The position numbers and the translations under genes were made by a program. A model generated the notes under the pieces. The model worked only from the letters and a program-made list of their open reading frames with translations, was not told the origin of the DNA and made no database searches. A stretch of 64,000 bases of DNA, taken from Ostreococcus mediterraneus (taxonomy: Eukaryota; Chlorophyta; Mamiellophyceae; Mamiellales; Bathycoccaceae). How positions within the stretch are numbered: position 1 is the first letter of the stretch; each line of letters opens with the position of its first letter. The stretch is from positions 186,001-250,000 of the forward strand of contig WMKK01000008.1 in NCBI GenBank assembly GCA_012295225.1, written 5' to 3'. This document shows, in pieces, positions 9,179 to 17,065 of this stretch.

Positions 9179-9751
9179 CTACCGCGCGACGGCCGGAACG
9201 ACAGTCGCCACGGGTAAGTCATCATTTCTCGGCCGCTCCCACTGCACCTCACCCGTATGCACGTTCCAATAATACGGAATCTTCTCTACTGTTTTACTTT
9301 TCAATTCGCGCCAGCCACTGGGCAGCGCCGCGCGCTCGAGGAGCTCCGCGCGGTAGACTTTGGTCGTCGAGCCCTTCAACGCGCGCGGCGTTTCCCATTG
9401 CACGCCCTCGCCAATCTTGCTAAAGTAGTACCGTCGTCCGCGGCTCGTGATGGCTTGACCCCACACGCGTTCGGCTTCAGCCAAGCGCGAGGCGAGCGCC
9501 TCGGTTTCGTTCGCCACAGAGGCGATGGCGCGCGCGCGTTGCACCAAGGCGGCTAAATCAATGGCGTCTAAATCGTCGCCGTCGTCCGCCGCCTCCGTCG
9601 CGGTGGTCGCGGCGGCGTCGCGCGACATGCTCGCCGTCACGTGCGCGCGTTGTGCGTCGTCCGTCACTCGTGCGCGCGCGGCGATCGTCTGGCGAACGAC
9701 GACCGCGAGGCTGGATGTGCGGCGCGAATGCCGCACACGCGCCTCATTCAT
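9179..9751 (-). CDS. protein with two WW domains
   Basis: 190 codons from the ATG at 9751. An alternative ATG at 9628 would remove 41 basic residues. The N-terminal part is Arg/Ala-rich and could be an organelle presequence, followed by an acidic helical stretch (DDGDDLDAIDL). Two WW domains end the protein: WGQAITSRGRRYYF...VQWETP at about residues 97-123, and LPSGWREL...PYYWNVHTGEVQWERP at about 144-175, each with the two tryptophans (the first domain is slightly divergent) and the closing Pro. WW domains bind proline-rich ligands and are common in splicing and transcription factors, but no further domain fixes the role here. It is divergent from the mitoribosomal gene, with about 75 bases between starts. 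Confidence 0.75.
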   Translation of the reverse strand: MNEARVRHSRRTSSLAVVVRQTIAARARVTDDAQRAHVTASMSRDAAATTATEAADDGDDLDAIDLAALVQRARAIASVANETEALASRLAEAERVWGQAITSRGRRYYFSKIGEGVQWETPRALKGSTTKVYRAELLERAALPSGWRELKSKTVEKIPYYWNVHTGEVQWERPRNDDLPVATVVPAVAR

Positions 9752-9827
9752 CGCCACGCTCGACGCGCGCGCGGTCGGTGCGCGAGTGACTGCGCACGCG
9801 CGGGCGAACAGAACGAAGTTTGCCGCG

Positions 9828-10757
9828 ATGTTGCGCGCGGTGGCGAAGGCTGCGGCGTCGTCGACGCGACGCGCGGCGCACGCATCGCGAGCGACTTGCC
9901 CTAGCGATCGGTTGCGCGCGTTGAGCACGTCCGCCGACGCGTCGACGACGGCGACGGAAGGCGAGGGCGAGGGCGAGAGCGAGGATGGACCCAGCGCGGT
10001 GAATCGCAAGCTCACGGAGAGCGCGCGCGCGGTGCGCAAGCAGTCGTCAGCGGCGATTGGGCAGCGCAGGGACACGTGGGGTTGGTTGTACGACTTGACG
10101 GATAGCGGAGAGACCGCCGAGCGTTGGGTGAACGGCGCGAACGCTCGATTGAGTGATCGAGTAAAGACTGCGATGTATTTGATGCACAAGGAGGATCCAG
10201 AGACGTGGACGATGTCGGCGTTGGCGACAAAGTATAAGATTCGCGAGCAGCGGGTCGGGGCGATCGTGGCGTTGAAGCGCAGCGAGGAACGTTTCGTGGA
10301 GAATAATGAGACTTTGTATCACGATTTGGAAACGCTTATGGAACAGTCATATGGCACGGTTGATGTTGGTACGGGAGAGCGACACGTGACGGATGTTCCG
10401 ACGACACCAATGTTTCAAACGGTGAGCGAATACGAGCGCGGGCGCGCCGCCAGGCCGAAAAAGTTCGTCGAGGCGAGCGAGCTGGCGCGTAGGGAAGAGA
10501 AGGTTTTGGTTCGCGAGTTCTTCGAACGTTTGCGGTATAATACTTTAGAGACCGGGACGAATTTGAATCGCGTCAGTCGGCGTGCGAGCGCACCGAGACG
10601 ACCAGAAGGTGGATACGCGTTGCACGTCACGCCGCTCGGCGATACGCCGTTGGAGCCTTACATCGCCAACAAGGATGGTACACAGCGCGTGCTCAACGAT
10701 GATGAGCGTGAATACGTGCGCCGACGAACACCGAAACCGCGTCGACGTATTCTTTAA
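9828..10757 (+). CDS. mitochondrial small ribosomal subunit protein mS45/Bot1-like
   Basis: 309 codons from the ATG at 9828. The open frame continues upstream over the WW-domain gene, but the ATG chosen starts a typical mitochondrial presequence (MLRAVAKAAASSTRRAA, positive and amphipathic). A central region resembles the eukaryotic mitochondrial regulator family (Bot1/mS45): SDRVKTAMYLMHKEDPETW, then SALATKYKIREQRVGAIVALK, a helix-turn-helix-like segment used to recognise the family. The C-terminal part is basic (RRRTPKPRRR). It would act in the mitochondrial small ribosomal subunit. The assignment is by pattern and is weaker than for the enzymes in this window. Confidence 0.6.
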   Translation: MLRAVAKAAASSTRRAAHASRATCPSDRLRALSTSADASTTATEGEGEGESEDGPSAVNRKLTESARAVRKQSSAAIGQRRDTWGWLYDLTDSGETAERWVNGANARLSDRVKTAMYLMHKEDPETWTMSALATKYKIREQRVGAIVALKRSEERFVENNETLYHDLETLMEQSYGTVDVGTGERHVTDVPTTPMFQTVSEYERGRAARPKKFVEASELARREEKVLVREFFERLRYNTLETGTNLNRVSRRASAPRRPEGGYALHVTPLGDTPLEPYIANKDGTQRVLNDDEREYVRRRTPKPRRRIL

Positions 10758-10885
10758 TCGCGTACGGAACTAGCAATTCATACAGCCTCTAGAGATTTCA
10801 TATTACGTAGAACTTTTTCAATGTCGTCTTTTCAATCGTCTCTTTACATTATAATTTCTACAACCATCAGCGGCGATGTCGTCTA

Positions 10886-13876
10886 CTAAAGCATGAACTC
10901 TTGCGGGAACGGGGCATGGAGGAACGTGTGAAGCGTCTTCGCCTGGCGCGCGTCTCCGAGCACCTCGGCAATTTGTTCTTCAGTCAGCTCGCACAACTTT
11001 TCGACGCTCTCCACCTTGGCCACGACGCGTCTATAATTGTTGTCAGTAATTCCAGGCAAACGGCGGAGTAAATCAACCGCGGCGTCATTGACATTATCCG
11101 CGATGAGTTTCCCCGTGGCACCATCGGCGTCCGGAACACCGATGCGCTGCGCGACTTCAAGCACTGGTTCGTCTTCGACAGCTTTGAGCGCCGCGAAAAT
11201 CTCCGCCGTCATTTGCATCGACCGGCTCCAAATCAATCGAAGTTTTGGAAATCTATGAATGAGCATCACGAGTTTGGTGATGATGTGATTTTGATTCGGA
11301 TATCGCGGCAAATCACCTTCGGCATTGAGCGCAAACGCCTTGGCGCCGTCGAACTCAATGAGCAACACTGGCGTCTTGTAATATTTGCACATTGCTTCCA
11401 CTTGCGTGATGAGCCGTCCCGACGCGAAAGATTGAATTAAATCCGGAATGGCTTTACGTTCAACGCAAATTTCCGGAGTCAAAATGTAATCACCCACTTC
11501 TAGCGTCGTCGGTCGCACTTTGAACCCCGCGGCGTGCAGCACGCACGGAAGCGCCGACATGAACTCACGCATATCCACGATGACTTCGAGCGACGTGCGC
11601 ATCGTCAACGACCCCCCACCTTTTCGCGTGCTCGTCTCTCGCGACTCTTCAATCCGTTGACGGGCGAGGGAGTTCGGCAATGGCAACGGTAGCGGATTCT
11701 GCGCATCCGTGCGTCCTTCTTGCTCCGCGGGCACCGCCATGTGTTGTTTCGTGCGAATCAAATGTTCAAACGCCGCACTCTCGCGCTTAATGCTGCTCAA
11801 ATACTTTTGTTCTTCGAGCGACGTGTCGTACACCATAAAGTACACCTTGAGCGGGGCGTCGGGATGTTGCGCCTTGTACACCTCTAATTCGCGAATAAAC
11901 GCCGCATCCGGGTCATACATCACCACGAATGATGGTTGAATGTGATTCAACACGTTGACTCTGCGTTCGTGCGCGTAGACGAAGATGTTATCCGCGTCGC
12001 GTTTACGTCGACATCGCGTTCGAGTGTCGCCGACGACGATGACATCGTCGTCGTCATCATCGTCCGCGGCGCCATCTACTCGTTCCACCGTACCATCGCT
12101 CGTGCCGGCGCGCGCGGTGGCGACGGTTTCCTTTTCCTTCTTCTTGACCGCAGCGGCAGCCGCGGCGAGAAGCTTGGCCTCCTCCGCTCTCGCGCCTCCG
12201 CCTCCGCTCGCCGGCGCCGTCGCAATGTCCCCGGTTTCTGGAATCTCTCGCCCTTCCATGCGTGCTTGAATGCGTTCAAGCTTGGAAAACACCCGCGGCG
12301 GCGCAGATGTCGACGTTGACGCCTGTGCACCGTCGCGACCACCGCGTCCGCCGCGTCCGCTGCGTCCGCCAACACCAGCGTGTCGCTTCGCCGCATGACT
12401 CGCGACGTGTTGTCCCGACCCGCGTCCGGTGAGATACGACGCCCAATGTGCGTGCATCAACGCCTCCGTCCCGTACCGCACGCACTGTTCAAGCTGCCGC
12501 GCCGTCGATTCTTCCTTACATACCACGAGCGTGGCGCCTTGCTTGTACTTTAAAAATGTATTCGTGCAATCGTCGCGTTGGGATTCGTACGGCTGCGAAA
12601 ACGTCAAATCCACGACAGATTCTGCGCGAGCCACGGCGAACGCCGCGCCTCCCTCCGCGCGTTCCTCCTCAATTTCATCGAGAATGTCCTCCACAAGCGT
12701 CCATTTAGGCATGGGTTCGAGAATGGGTATCAATTCTGTCGACATTGGTGGGTCGAGCGCGGCGCGTTTGCCTAAACCTTTCGGCGCGGATTGACGCTCG
12801 CCGCGTCGGCGCAAGACGTAGACGCGCTTCTTCGCGTACTCAAACATCGCGTGCGCGGCATCCGTAAACAACCACATGCACTCCTTTGATTCGGATGCGC
12901 GACAGATATGGAGATACTTGAGGAAGGTGACCGAGTCGTACTTTAATAACGCCGCGGCGATGCTTCGTAACGTTTTTAAATCGTATACGATTTGTTTCAA
13001 TCTTCTCGGCGCCACGTGCCACACCTGGTCGAGCTGTCGCTGTAAAATCAAATCAAAGCTCTTAAACAACCCATTCTCGAGCGTTAAATCGCTCGTATCA
13101 ATAAACCGACTCTTTTTTAATTCCTGCAAGCACGAATCCATCACGCTCACGATGGCTTCTTGAATCTTGAGCACGTTTTCGCTCAACGGTTGACGGAGCT
13201 CGACGACGTCTGGCGGAGCGACGTCCAAATCCTCCTTGACGCGCAAATGAAATCGCGGCCACAAATGAATCGTCGTCACCATGAGCGCCTTCAAACACCG
13301 TTCAACAGAATTAAATCCTTTGGTCAAATCCCCGGGGCGGTCGGTGATGGCGCGGACGAAACCGCGGCGATTGCCTTCGCGGAACAGTCGAACGACAAAT
13401 CCTTCGCCGCTCGAGTCGTGCGTTCGGTGCGCGCCGCACACGATGATTCCGCGAACCTTGGCTGGGTCTAAACGCTTGGTCAATAAGTCGACGCTGGCGA
13501 TACGCGTGGTGATGAATGCGACGCATCCGCTGGCGTAGCGCTTGGCGCGAGCGTCGCCGTTGGTGTCGGCGGTGAACTCGAGCGGCGCCGGCGTTCGCGG
13601 AAACAACGCGCCCAAGCGCTCTTTTATGGATATCTTCTGCGCATCGTTGGCACCGATGATGATGGTGACAAGTGGAACGTCGCCTAATTGTACCCGGCGA
13701 TCCTCTTCGGCGGCGTGGGCGATGAGCGCGGCGACGATGGCGGCGCCGCCTAAGCCTTCGGCGCAGACGCACAAGCCATCTTTGGCGATGAGCTCCTCCG
13801 CGGCTTGACGCTGGAATGGCAGAAGGTTGGCGTCCGCGATGACGTCAACGTCAGGGGCGAGCGCGACAAGCGCCAT
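10886..13876 (-). CDS. XPF: XPF/RAD1 structure-specific DNA repair endonuclease
   Basis: 996 codons from an ATG, close to the family length. The N-terminal half is the degenerate SF2 helicase-like domain of XPF, beginning LLPFQRQAAEELI, with the Walker motif degraded. The ERCC4 nuclease domain shows VDMREF, then VGDYILTPEICVERK...D near residues 795-812, the GDxnERKxxxD catalytic motif, intact. The C-terminal tandem helix-hairpin-helix region (LLRRLPGITDNNYRRVV, LCELTEEQIAEVLG) is the ERCC1-binding part. With ERCC1 it cuts 5' of lesions in nucleotide excision repair and acts in crosslink repair. A Gly/Arg/Ala-rich linker and an Asp run (DDDDDDDV) lie between the halves and are probably disordered. 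Confidence 0.95.
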   Translation of the reverse strand: MALVALAPDVDVIADANLLPFQRQAAEELIAKDGLCVCAEGLGGAAIVAALIAHAAEEDRRVQLGDVPLVTIIIGANDAQKISIKERLGALFPRTPAPLEFTADTNGDARAKRYASGCVAFITTRIASVDLLTKRLDPAKVRGIIVCGAHRTHDSSGEGFVVRLFREGNRRGFVRAITDRPGDLTKGFNSVERCLKALMVTTIHLWPRFHLRVKEDLDVAPPDVVELRQPLSENVLKIQEAIVSVMDSCLQELKKSRFIDTSDLTLENGLFKSFDLILQRQLDQVWHVAPRRLKQIVYDLKTLRSIAAALLKYDSVTFLKYLHICRASESKECMWLFTDAAHAMFEYAKKRVYVLRRRGERQSAPKGLGKRAALDPPMSTELIPILEPMPKWTLVEDILDEIEEERAEGGAAFAVARAESVVDLTFSQPYESQRDDCTNTFLKYKQGATLVVCKEESTARQLEQCVRYGTEALMHAHWASYLTGRGSGQHVASHAAKRHAGVGGRSGRGGRGGRDGAQASTSTSAPPRVFSKLERIQARMEGREIPETGDIATAPASGGGGARAEEAKLLAAAAAAVKKKEKETVATARAGTSDGTVERVDGAADDDDDDDVIVVGDTRTRCRRKRDADNIFVYAHERRVNVLNHIQPSFVVMYDPDAAFIRELEVYKAQHPDAPLKVYFMVYDTSLEEQKYLSSIKRESAAFEHLIRTKQHMAVPAEQEGRTDAQNPLPLPLPNSLARQRIEESRETSTRKGGGSLTMRTSLEVIVDMREFMSALPCVLHAAGFKVRPTTLEVGDYILTPEICVERKAIPDLIQSFASGRLITQVEAMCKYYKTPVLLIEFDGAKAFALNAEGDLPRYPNQNHIITKLVMLIHRFPKLRLIWSRSMQMTAEIFAALKAVEDEPVLEVAQRIGVPDADGATGKLIADNVNDAAVDLLRRLPGITDNNYRRVVAKVESVEKLCELTEEQIAEVLGDARQAKTLHTFLHAPFPQEFML

Positions 13877-13993
13877 GTGGTCACGGCGACGGAGGATGGC
13901 GTTCGACGCGCGCGCGCATGAAGGGCGGTGGATGTACCAGAGGCGCGCTCTGAAGGCGGTGGGAAAACAATGTTTGTATACCTATTACCAACA

Positions 13994-15553
13994 TCACTTT
14001 GACAACGAGAACATGTCGATAGTTTCAGCTAATATGCTCTTCTTCGAAATGCGATACTGCAAGCGCACGCGTTGGGCGTCATCGGTGCACGTCTGTAACG
14101 CGCTGACGTCGTCGGCGAGCGTCGTCGGCATGCCGGCGAGGAGTTGCTCGCATCGCGCGGCTATATCAGCCTGCGCGAATTTCAATTCGTCGCCTTGAAT
14201 CGGGCCATCCGTCGCTCCCGATGCTTCGGTTCCGGCAAACATCGACGCGTAGGCGCTGAGTAAGCGCGCATCGACACGACCGGCGCTGAGAATTTTCATG
14301 CGCGGTTCGGCGGCGGCGAGCTTGGCGTCGGGCGATCCGTCGGCTTCAAGTGCCTTTGTCACGCTATCATACGCCGCGTTGGCCGCCTTTTCGCGTACAG
14401 CGCCGTCGTCGCCTTCCCATAACTCTGGATGCGCCACCGAATGCCACACCATGGCGTGCTCGAAATTACTAAACAACACTACGTCGTCGTGCGGATTGTT
14501 CTCTGGCGTAAAGCCGTAATAAATCAAAAAATGGTCGTTACTCCTTTCACCGTACGACATCAACGCCTCTTCGCCGTCGACCAAGTCTCTCGTCGCCGCG
14601 AAATGAATCACCCCGTCATCCCCTAACACCGACCACGCAATATTATCCGTGGCTCGTATTTGTAAATCCGTCGTCGCGCCGGTAACTTGGTCGCGCTCGC
14701 GCCCGACAACGACATCCCCGCCGTGATTTAACATGTCCGCCAGCGGTAATAGCGCACGAAAATACCCGACGGTCGCCGACTGTTCGCCGCTCGCGTCGTC
14801 CCCAGCCACGCCGTACGTGCGCGAATGCACCACGCCGACCGCGTTCGCGAAGGCTTCGTAGTCGAAAAAAGCGTCCCCCAACGCCTCGGGCGCCTTTTCG
14901 CGCAATTTTTCATGCCATGACCGACACGCGTCTTGCATTTCGCGAATCTCGCTCATCGCAGGCGGATACTGTACCTCTGCGATCGTCTGTGCGTCGTAGT
15001 GTATCGGAGACGTCGCCACTCGATTCGGCAACGTCGCGACATACGGCGCGTACTCGCTCGCCTCCCCGAGCTTCGTCTCTTGCAGCACCCGACACGCCAG
15101 TCGCACGCCCCACGGCGCGTCTCGCATCACTCCACGCGCACTCTCGGGATGTCCATCCTCATCGTCCACGATGCCGAGCGTGAGCGGCGTCGCTAAAACG
15201 CATTCGCCCGCCGCGACGTCTCGCGTCGCTTCGAGCCCGCGTCCACCCTCGTTCGCGCCCTCAATCGCCACCGTGAGCCCGCTCCCGCGCGCGCCGCGCT
15301 CGACACACCACCCTACGAGCGTCTGGATGCGTTCGATGTCCGCGGACATGTCGTCCGCGGCACTGGCGGCGGTCAACACGGGGCGAATGCGACGACGCAG
15401 GCGAGGTCTATCCACTTCACGCGCAGCGTTTCGGGCCCGTCCCGCGTCTCGCGCGCCGTTCGACGCGCCGAGCGCGCGCGCAGCGATCGCGCGCGACGTG
15501 CGCGATGCGCGCGGAGGCAAAGATGCGGTTGGCGACGACGGCGACGCGCGCAT
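13994..15553 (-). CDS. SET-domain protein lysine methyltransferase, Rubisco LSMT-like
   Basis: 519 codons from the ATG at 15553. ATGs at 15589 and 15595 are also possible, but they move closer to the divergent neighbour. The start is rich in Arg, Ser and Ala (RASPSSPTASLPPRASRTSRA) and looks like a plastid transit peptide. The SET domain is the split type of the LSMT/SETD3/SETD6 family: GRGLEATRDVAAGE near the start, then PLADMLNHG and EALMSYGERSNDHFLIYYGF, which carry the AdoMet-binding Asn-His and the catalytic Tyr. A C-terminal helical region fits the Rubisco-substrate-binding domain. Likely substrates in plastids are Rubisco large subunit or aldolase, which cannot be told from the sequence. 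Confidence 0.87.
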   Translation of the reverse strand: MRASPSSPTASLPPRASRTSRAIAARALGASNGARDAGRARNAAREVDRPRLRRRIRPVLTAASAADDMSADIERIQTLVGWCVERGARGSGLTVAIEGANEGGRGLEATRDVAAGECVLATPLTLGIVDDEDGHPESARGVMRDAPWGVRLACRVLQETKLGEASEYAPYVATLPNRVATSPIHYDAQTIAEVQYPPAMSEIREMQDACRSWHEKLREKAPEALGDAFFDYEAFANAVGVVHSRTYGVAGDDASGEQSATVGYFRALLPLADMLNHGGDVVVGRERDQVTGATTDLQIRATDNIAWSVLGDDGVIHFAATRDLVDGEEALMSYGERSNDHFLIYYGFTPENNPHDDVVLFSNFEHAMVWHSVAHPELWEGDDGAVREKAANAAYDSVTKALEADGSPDAKLAAAEPRMKILSAGRVDARLLSAYASMFAGTEASGATDGPIQGDELKFAQADIAARCEQLLAGMPTTLADDVSALQTCTDDAQRVRLQYRISKKSILAETIDMFSLSK

Positions 15554-15603
15554 TGTGACGCGCAACGTCGTCAGTCGGTGGCGCAACATCTTCATCAACG
15601 TTG

Positions 15604-16593
15604 ATGTTGCACCGCTCAACGTCGCGTCGCGCGGTGGGCGCGCGCGCCATCGCGCGCGGCGTCGCCATCGGACTCGTTTTGGCGTTTATGCGCGTCGCGC
15701 GCGACGCGCACGCGGACGGGCGCGCGCTCGTGGCGACGGTTGATGATGCATTCGCACCATCGAATTCAGCTAAAGCGGCGTCAACGTTAGGCGCGGGGCG
15801 TTTCGCGCGCGTCGAGCTCGATGGTCAGGTCGTACGCGATGCCTCGAGCGTGGGCGCCACGGCGTCGGACGACGCGTGCGCGCGCGCGTGCGAAGACACG
15901 AAGGGATGTAACGTTTGGGTGCGCGGTCGGGACGACGCGAGCGTCGACGTTCGAGGCGCGTGTTGGTTGAAACGGCGCGACCGAGCGTCGATTGATGTCG
16001 TCCATAGGAGCGAGGGCGTTGGGTGCGTGTGGAATTCTGGGACGCTGGCGAAAGATTTTGCGCGAGAGAGCGAGGAGGTGGTGTCCCGTCTCGGCGCGAG
16101 CGCGCTGGCGGAGAGTCGTACCGCGACGTTAACCATTGAGGGCTTTGGCGATGTCGTGCTGCGGTTAAAACCCGAATGGCATCACGAGAGCGTGCAATTC
16201 ATACGCGCACTGGCGCTCGAGCGCGACTCGTGCGAGGGAACGTGCGAAATTTATAGAGTTGAGCCTGGATTTTTGGTTCAAGGGACGTTGAAATCAACCG
16301 TCGTCGCGTCGAATACGCAAACCAAGGATGGCCCAAAACTCATGGAGCGCGGTGACGTGGGTTGGGCAGGCGAAGGTCCAGGTCCAGACTTTTTCTTCTA
16401 TCTCGGCGAACGTCCAGCGGCACATTTCGGGAAGAAACACACGGTGTTCGCCGTCGTAGAAGACGACGCTTCGATGCGCGTCCTCGAGCGCGTCGTTCGC
16501 GCGCCATCGAGCACGCCAGACGGCCCGAACACCATGCGCTTCATAAACACACGCCCGAAACTCACCCTCCGCCTCGACGCGGCATCGCAATAG
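15604..16593 (+). CDS. secreted PAN/apple-like plus cyclophilin-like protein
   Basis: 329 codons from the ATG at 15604 (the frame opens one codon earlier with TTG). A hydrophobic stretch GVAIGLVLAFMRVA near residues 19-32 after a basic tail suggests a signal peptide or anchor. Residues about 70-140 have four cysteines spaced as in PAN/apple domains (DDACARACEDTKGCNVWV...GACWLKRR). The C-terminal 190 residues resemble a divergent cyclophilin-type isomerase: YRVEPGFLVQG corresponds to the FHRIIPGFMVQGG strand, and GPDFFFYLGERPAAHFGKKHTVFAVV to the later strands. Catalytic Arg is not in its usual place, so isomerase activity is uncertain. It starts only about 50 bases from the divergent SET-domain gene. 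Confidence 0.72.
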   Translation: MLHRSTSRRAVGARAIARGVAIGLVLAFMRVARDAHADGRALVATVDDAFAPSNSAKAASTLGAGRFARVELDGQVVRDASSVGATASDDACARACEDTKGCNVWVRGRDDASVDVRGACWLKRRDRASIDVVHRSEGVGCVWNSGTLAKDFARESEEVVSRLGASALAESRTATLTIEGFGDVVLRLKPEWHHESVQFIRALALERDSCEGTCEIYRVEPGFLVQGTLKSTVVASNTQTKDGPKLMERGDVGWAGEGPGPDFFFYLGERPAAHFGKKHTVFAVVEDDASMRVLERVVRAPSSTPDGPNTMRFINTRPKLTLRLDAASQ

Positions 16594-16727
16594 CATCACA
16601 ATAGCACCGGCAGCGCGCCTCGCGCTCGCTTTAGAACCATAGACGCGCGTTAGCTTTGGCGTCGTTGCGCTAGTCATTTGTAATAATACAGTGTCGCTAC
16701 GTACTTCTACACTTCTGCCCTCGCCCT

Positions 16728-17015
16728 TCATCGCCCCATGCGCTCGCGCAACGCGCATATCTCCTTATCCTTGCGTTCCACCTCGGCGCGCGCAGTGTTA
16801 AACAAACAACTCATGTTCTTCTCCAGCGTCTCACACCGCGCGCGCAGCGTCGCATTCTCCTCCTCGAGCGCGCCGAGACGCGCGTTGAGCGTCGCGATCG
16901 CCCCCGTGGTCGCCCCCACGGAGGGCTTCACCGCGCCCTGGGCGTCGATGACGTCGTCGTAGAGCACGGCGGCGGCGTCATCCGCCATCGAGCGCGCGTC
17001 GCGTTGTGGAGCCAT
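16728..17015 (-). CDS. small coiled-coil protein resembling the FLASH N-terminal region
   Basis: 95 codons from an ATG. There is an N-terminal LYDDVID motif, then a heptad-rich helix from about residue 45 to the end (LGALEEENATLRARCETLEKN). The segment EKNMSCLFNTARAEVERKDKEI resembles the FLASH/CASP8AP2 N-terminal coiled coil, where KNISxLIKTARVEIxRKDEEI dimerises and binds LSM11 for histone pre-mRNA processing. The LYDDVI motif ahead of it also has a FLASH counterpart (LYEEIL). The resemblance is from memory and covers a short helix, so other coiled-coil families are possible. It is divergent from eIF2B-epsilon, with about 50 bases between starts. Confidence 0.6.
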   Translation of the reverse strand: MAPQRDARSMADDAAAVLYDDVIDAQGAVKPSVGATTGAIATLNARLGALEEENATLRARCETLEKNMSCLFNTARAEVERKDKEICALRERMGR

Positions 17016-17065
17016 TACTTGCCTCGCGCACGTCGACTGGGCGTCCCATCGCGCGCGGCGCTGGC

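Noticed and set aside
9525-9827. N-terminal extension of the mS45-like frame
   Set aside because: It overlaps the WW-domain coding region on the other strand, and the ATG at 9828 starts a typical presequence.
12076-12396. Minus-strand Arg-rich frame inside XPF
   Set aside because: It lies in the low-complexity linker of XPF in a different frame on the same strand and has no independent support.
16294-16758. 154-residue minus-strand frame with a plausible start
   Set aside because: It is antisense to the cyclophilin-like gene, shows no family features, and its codons mirror the opposite strand.
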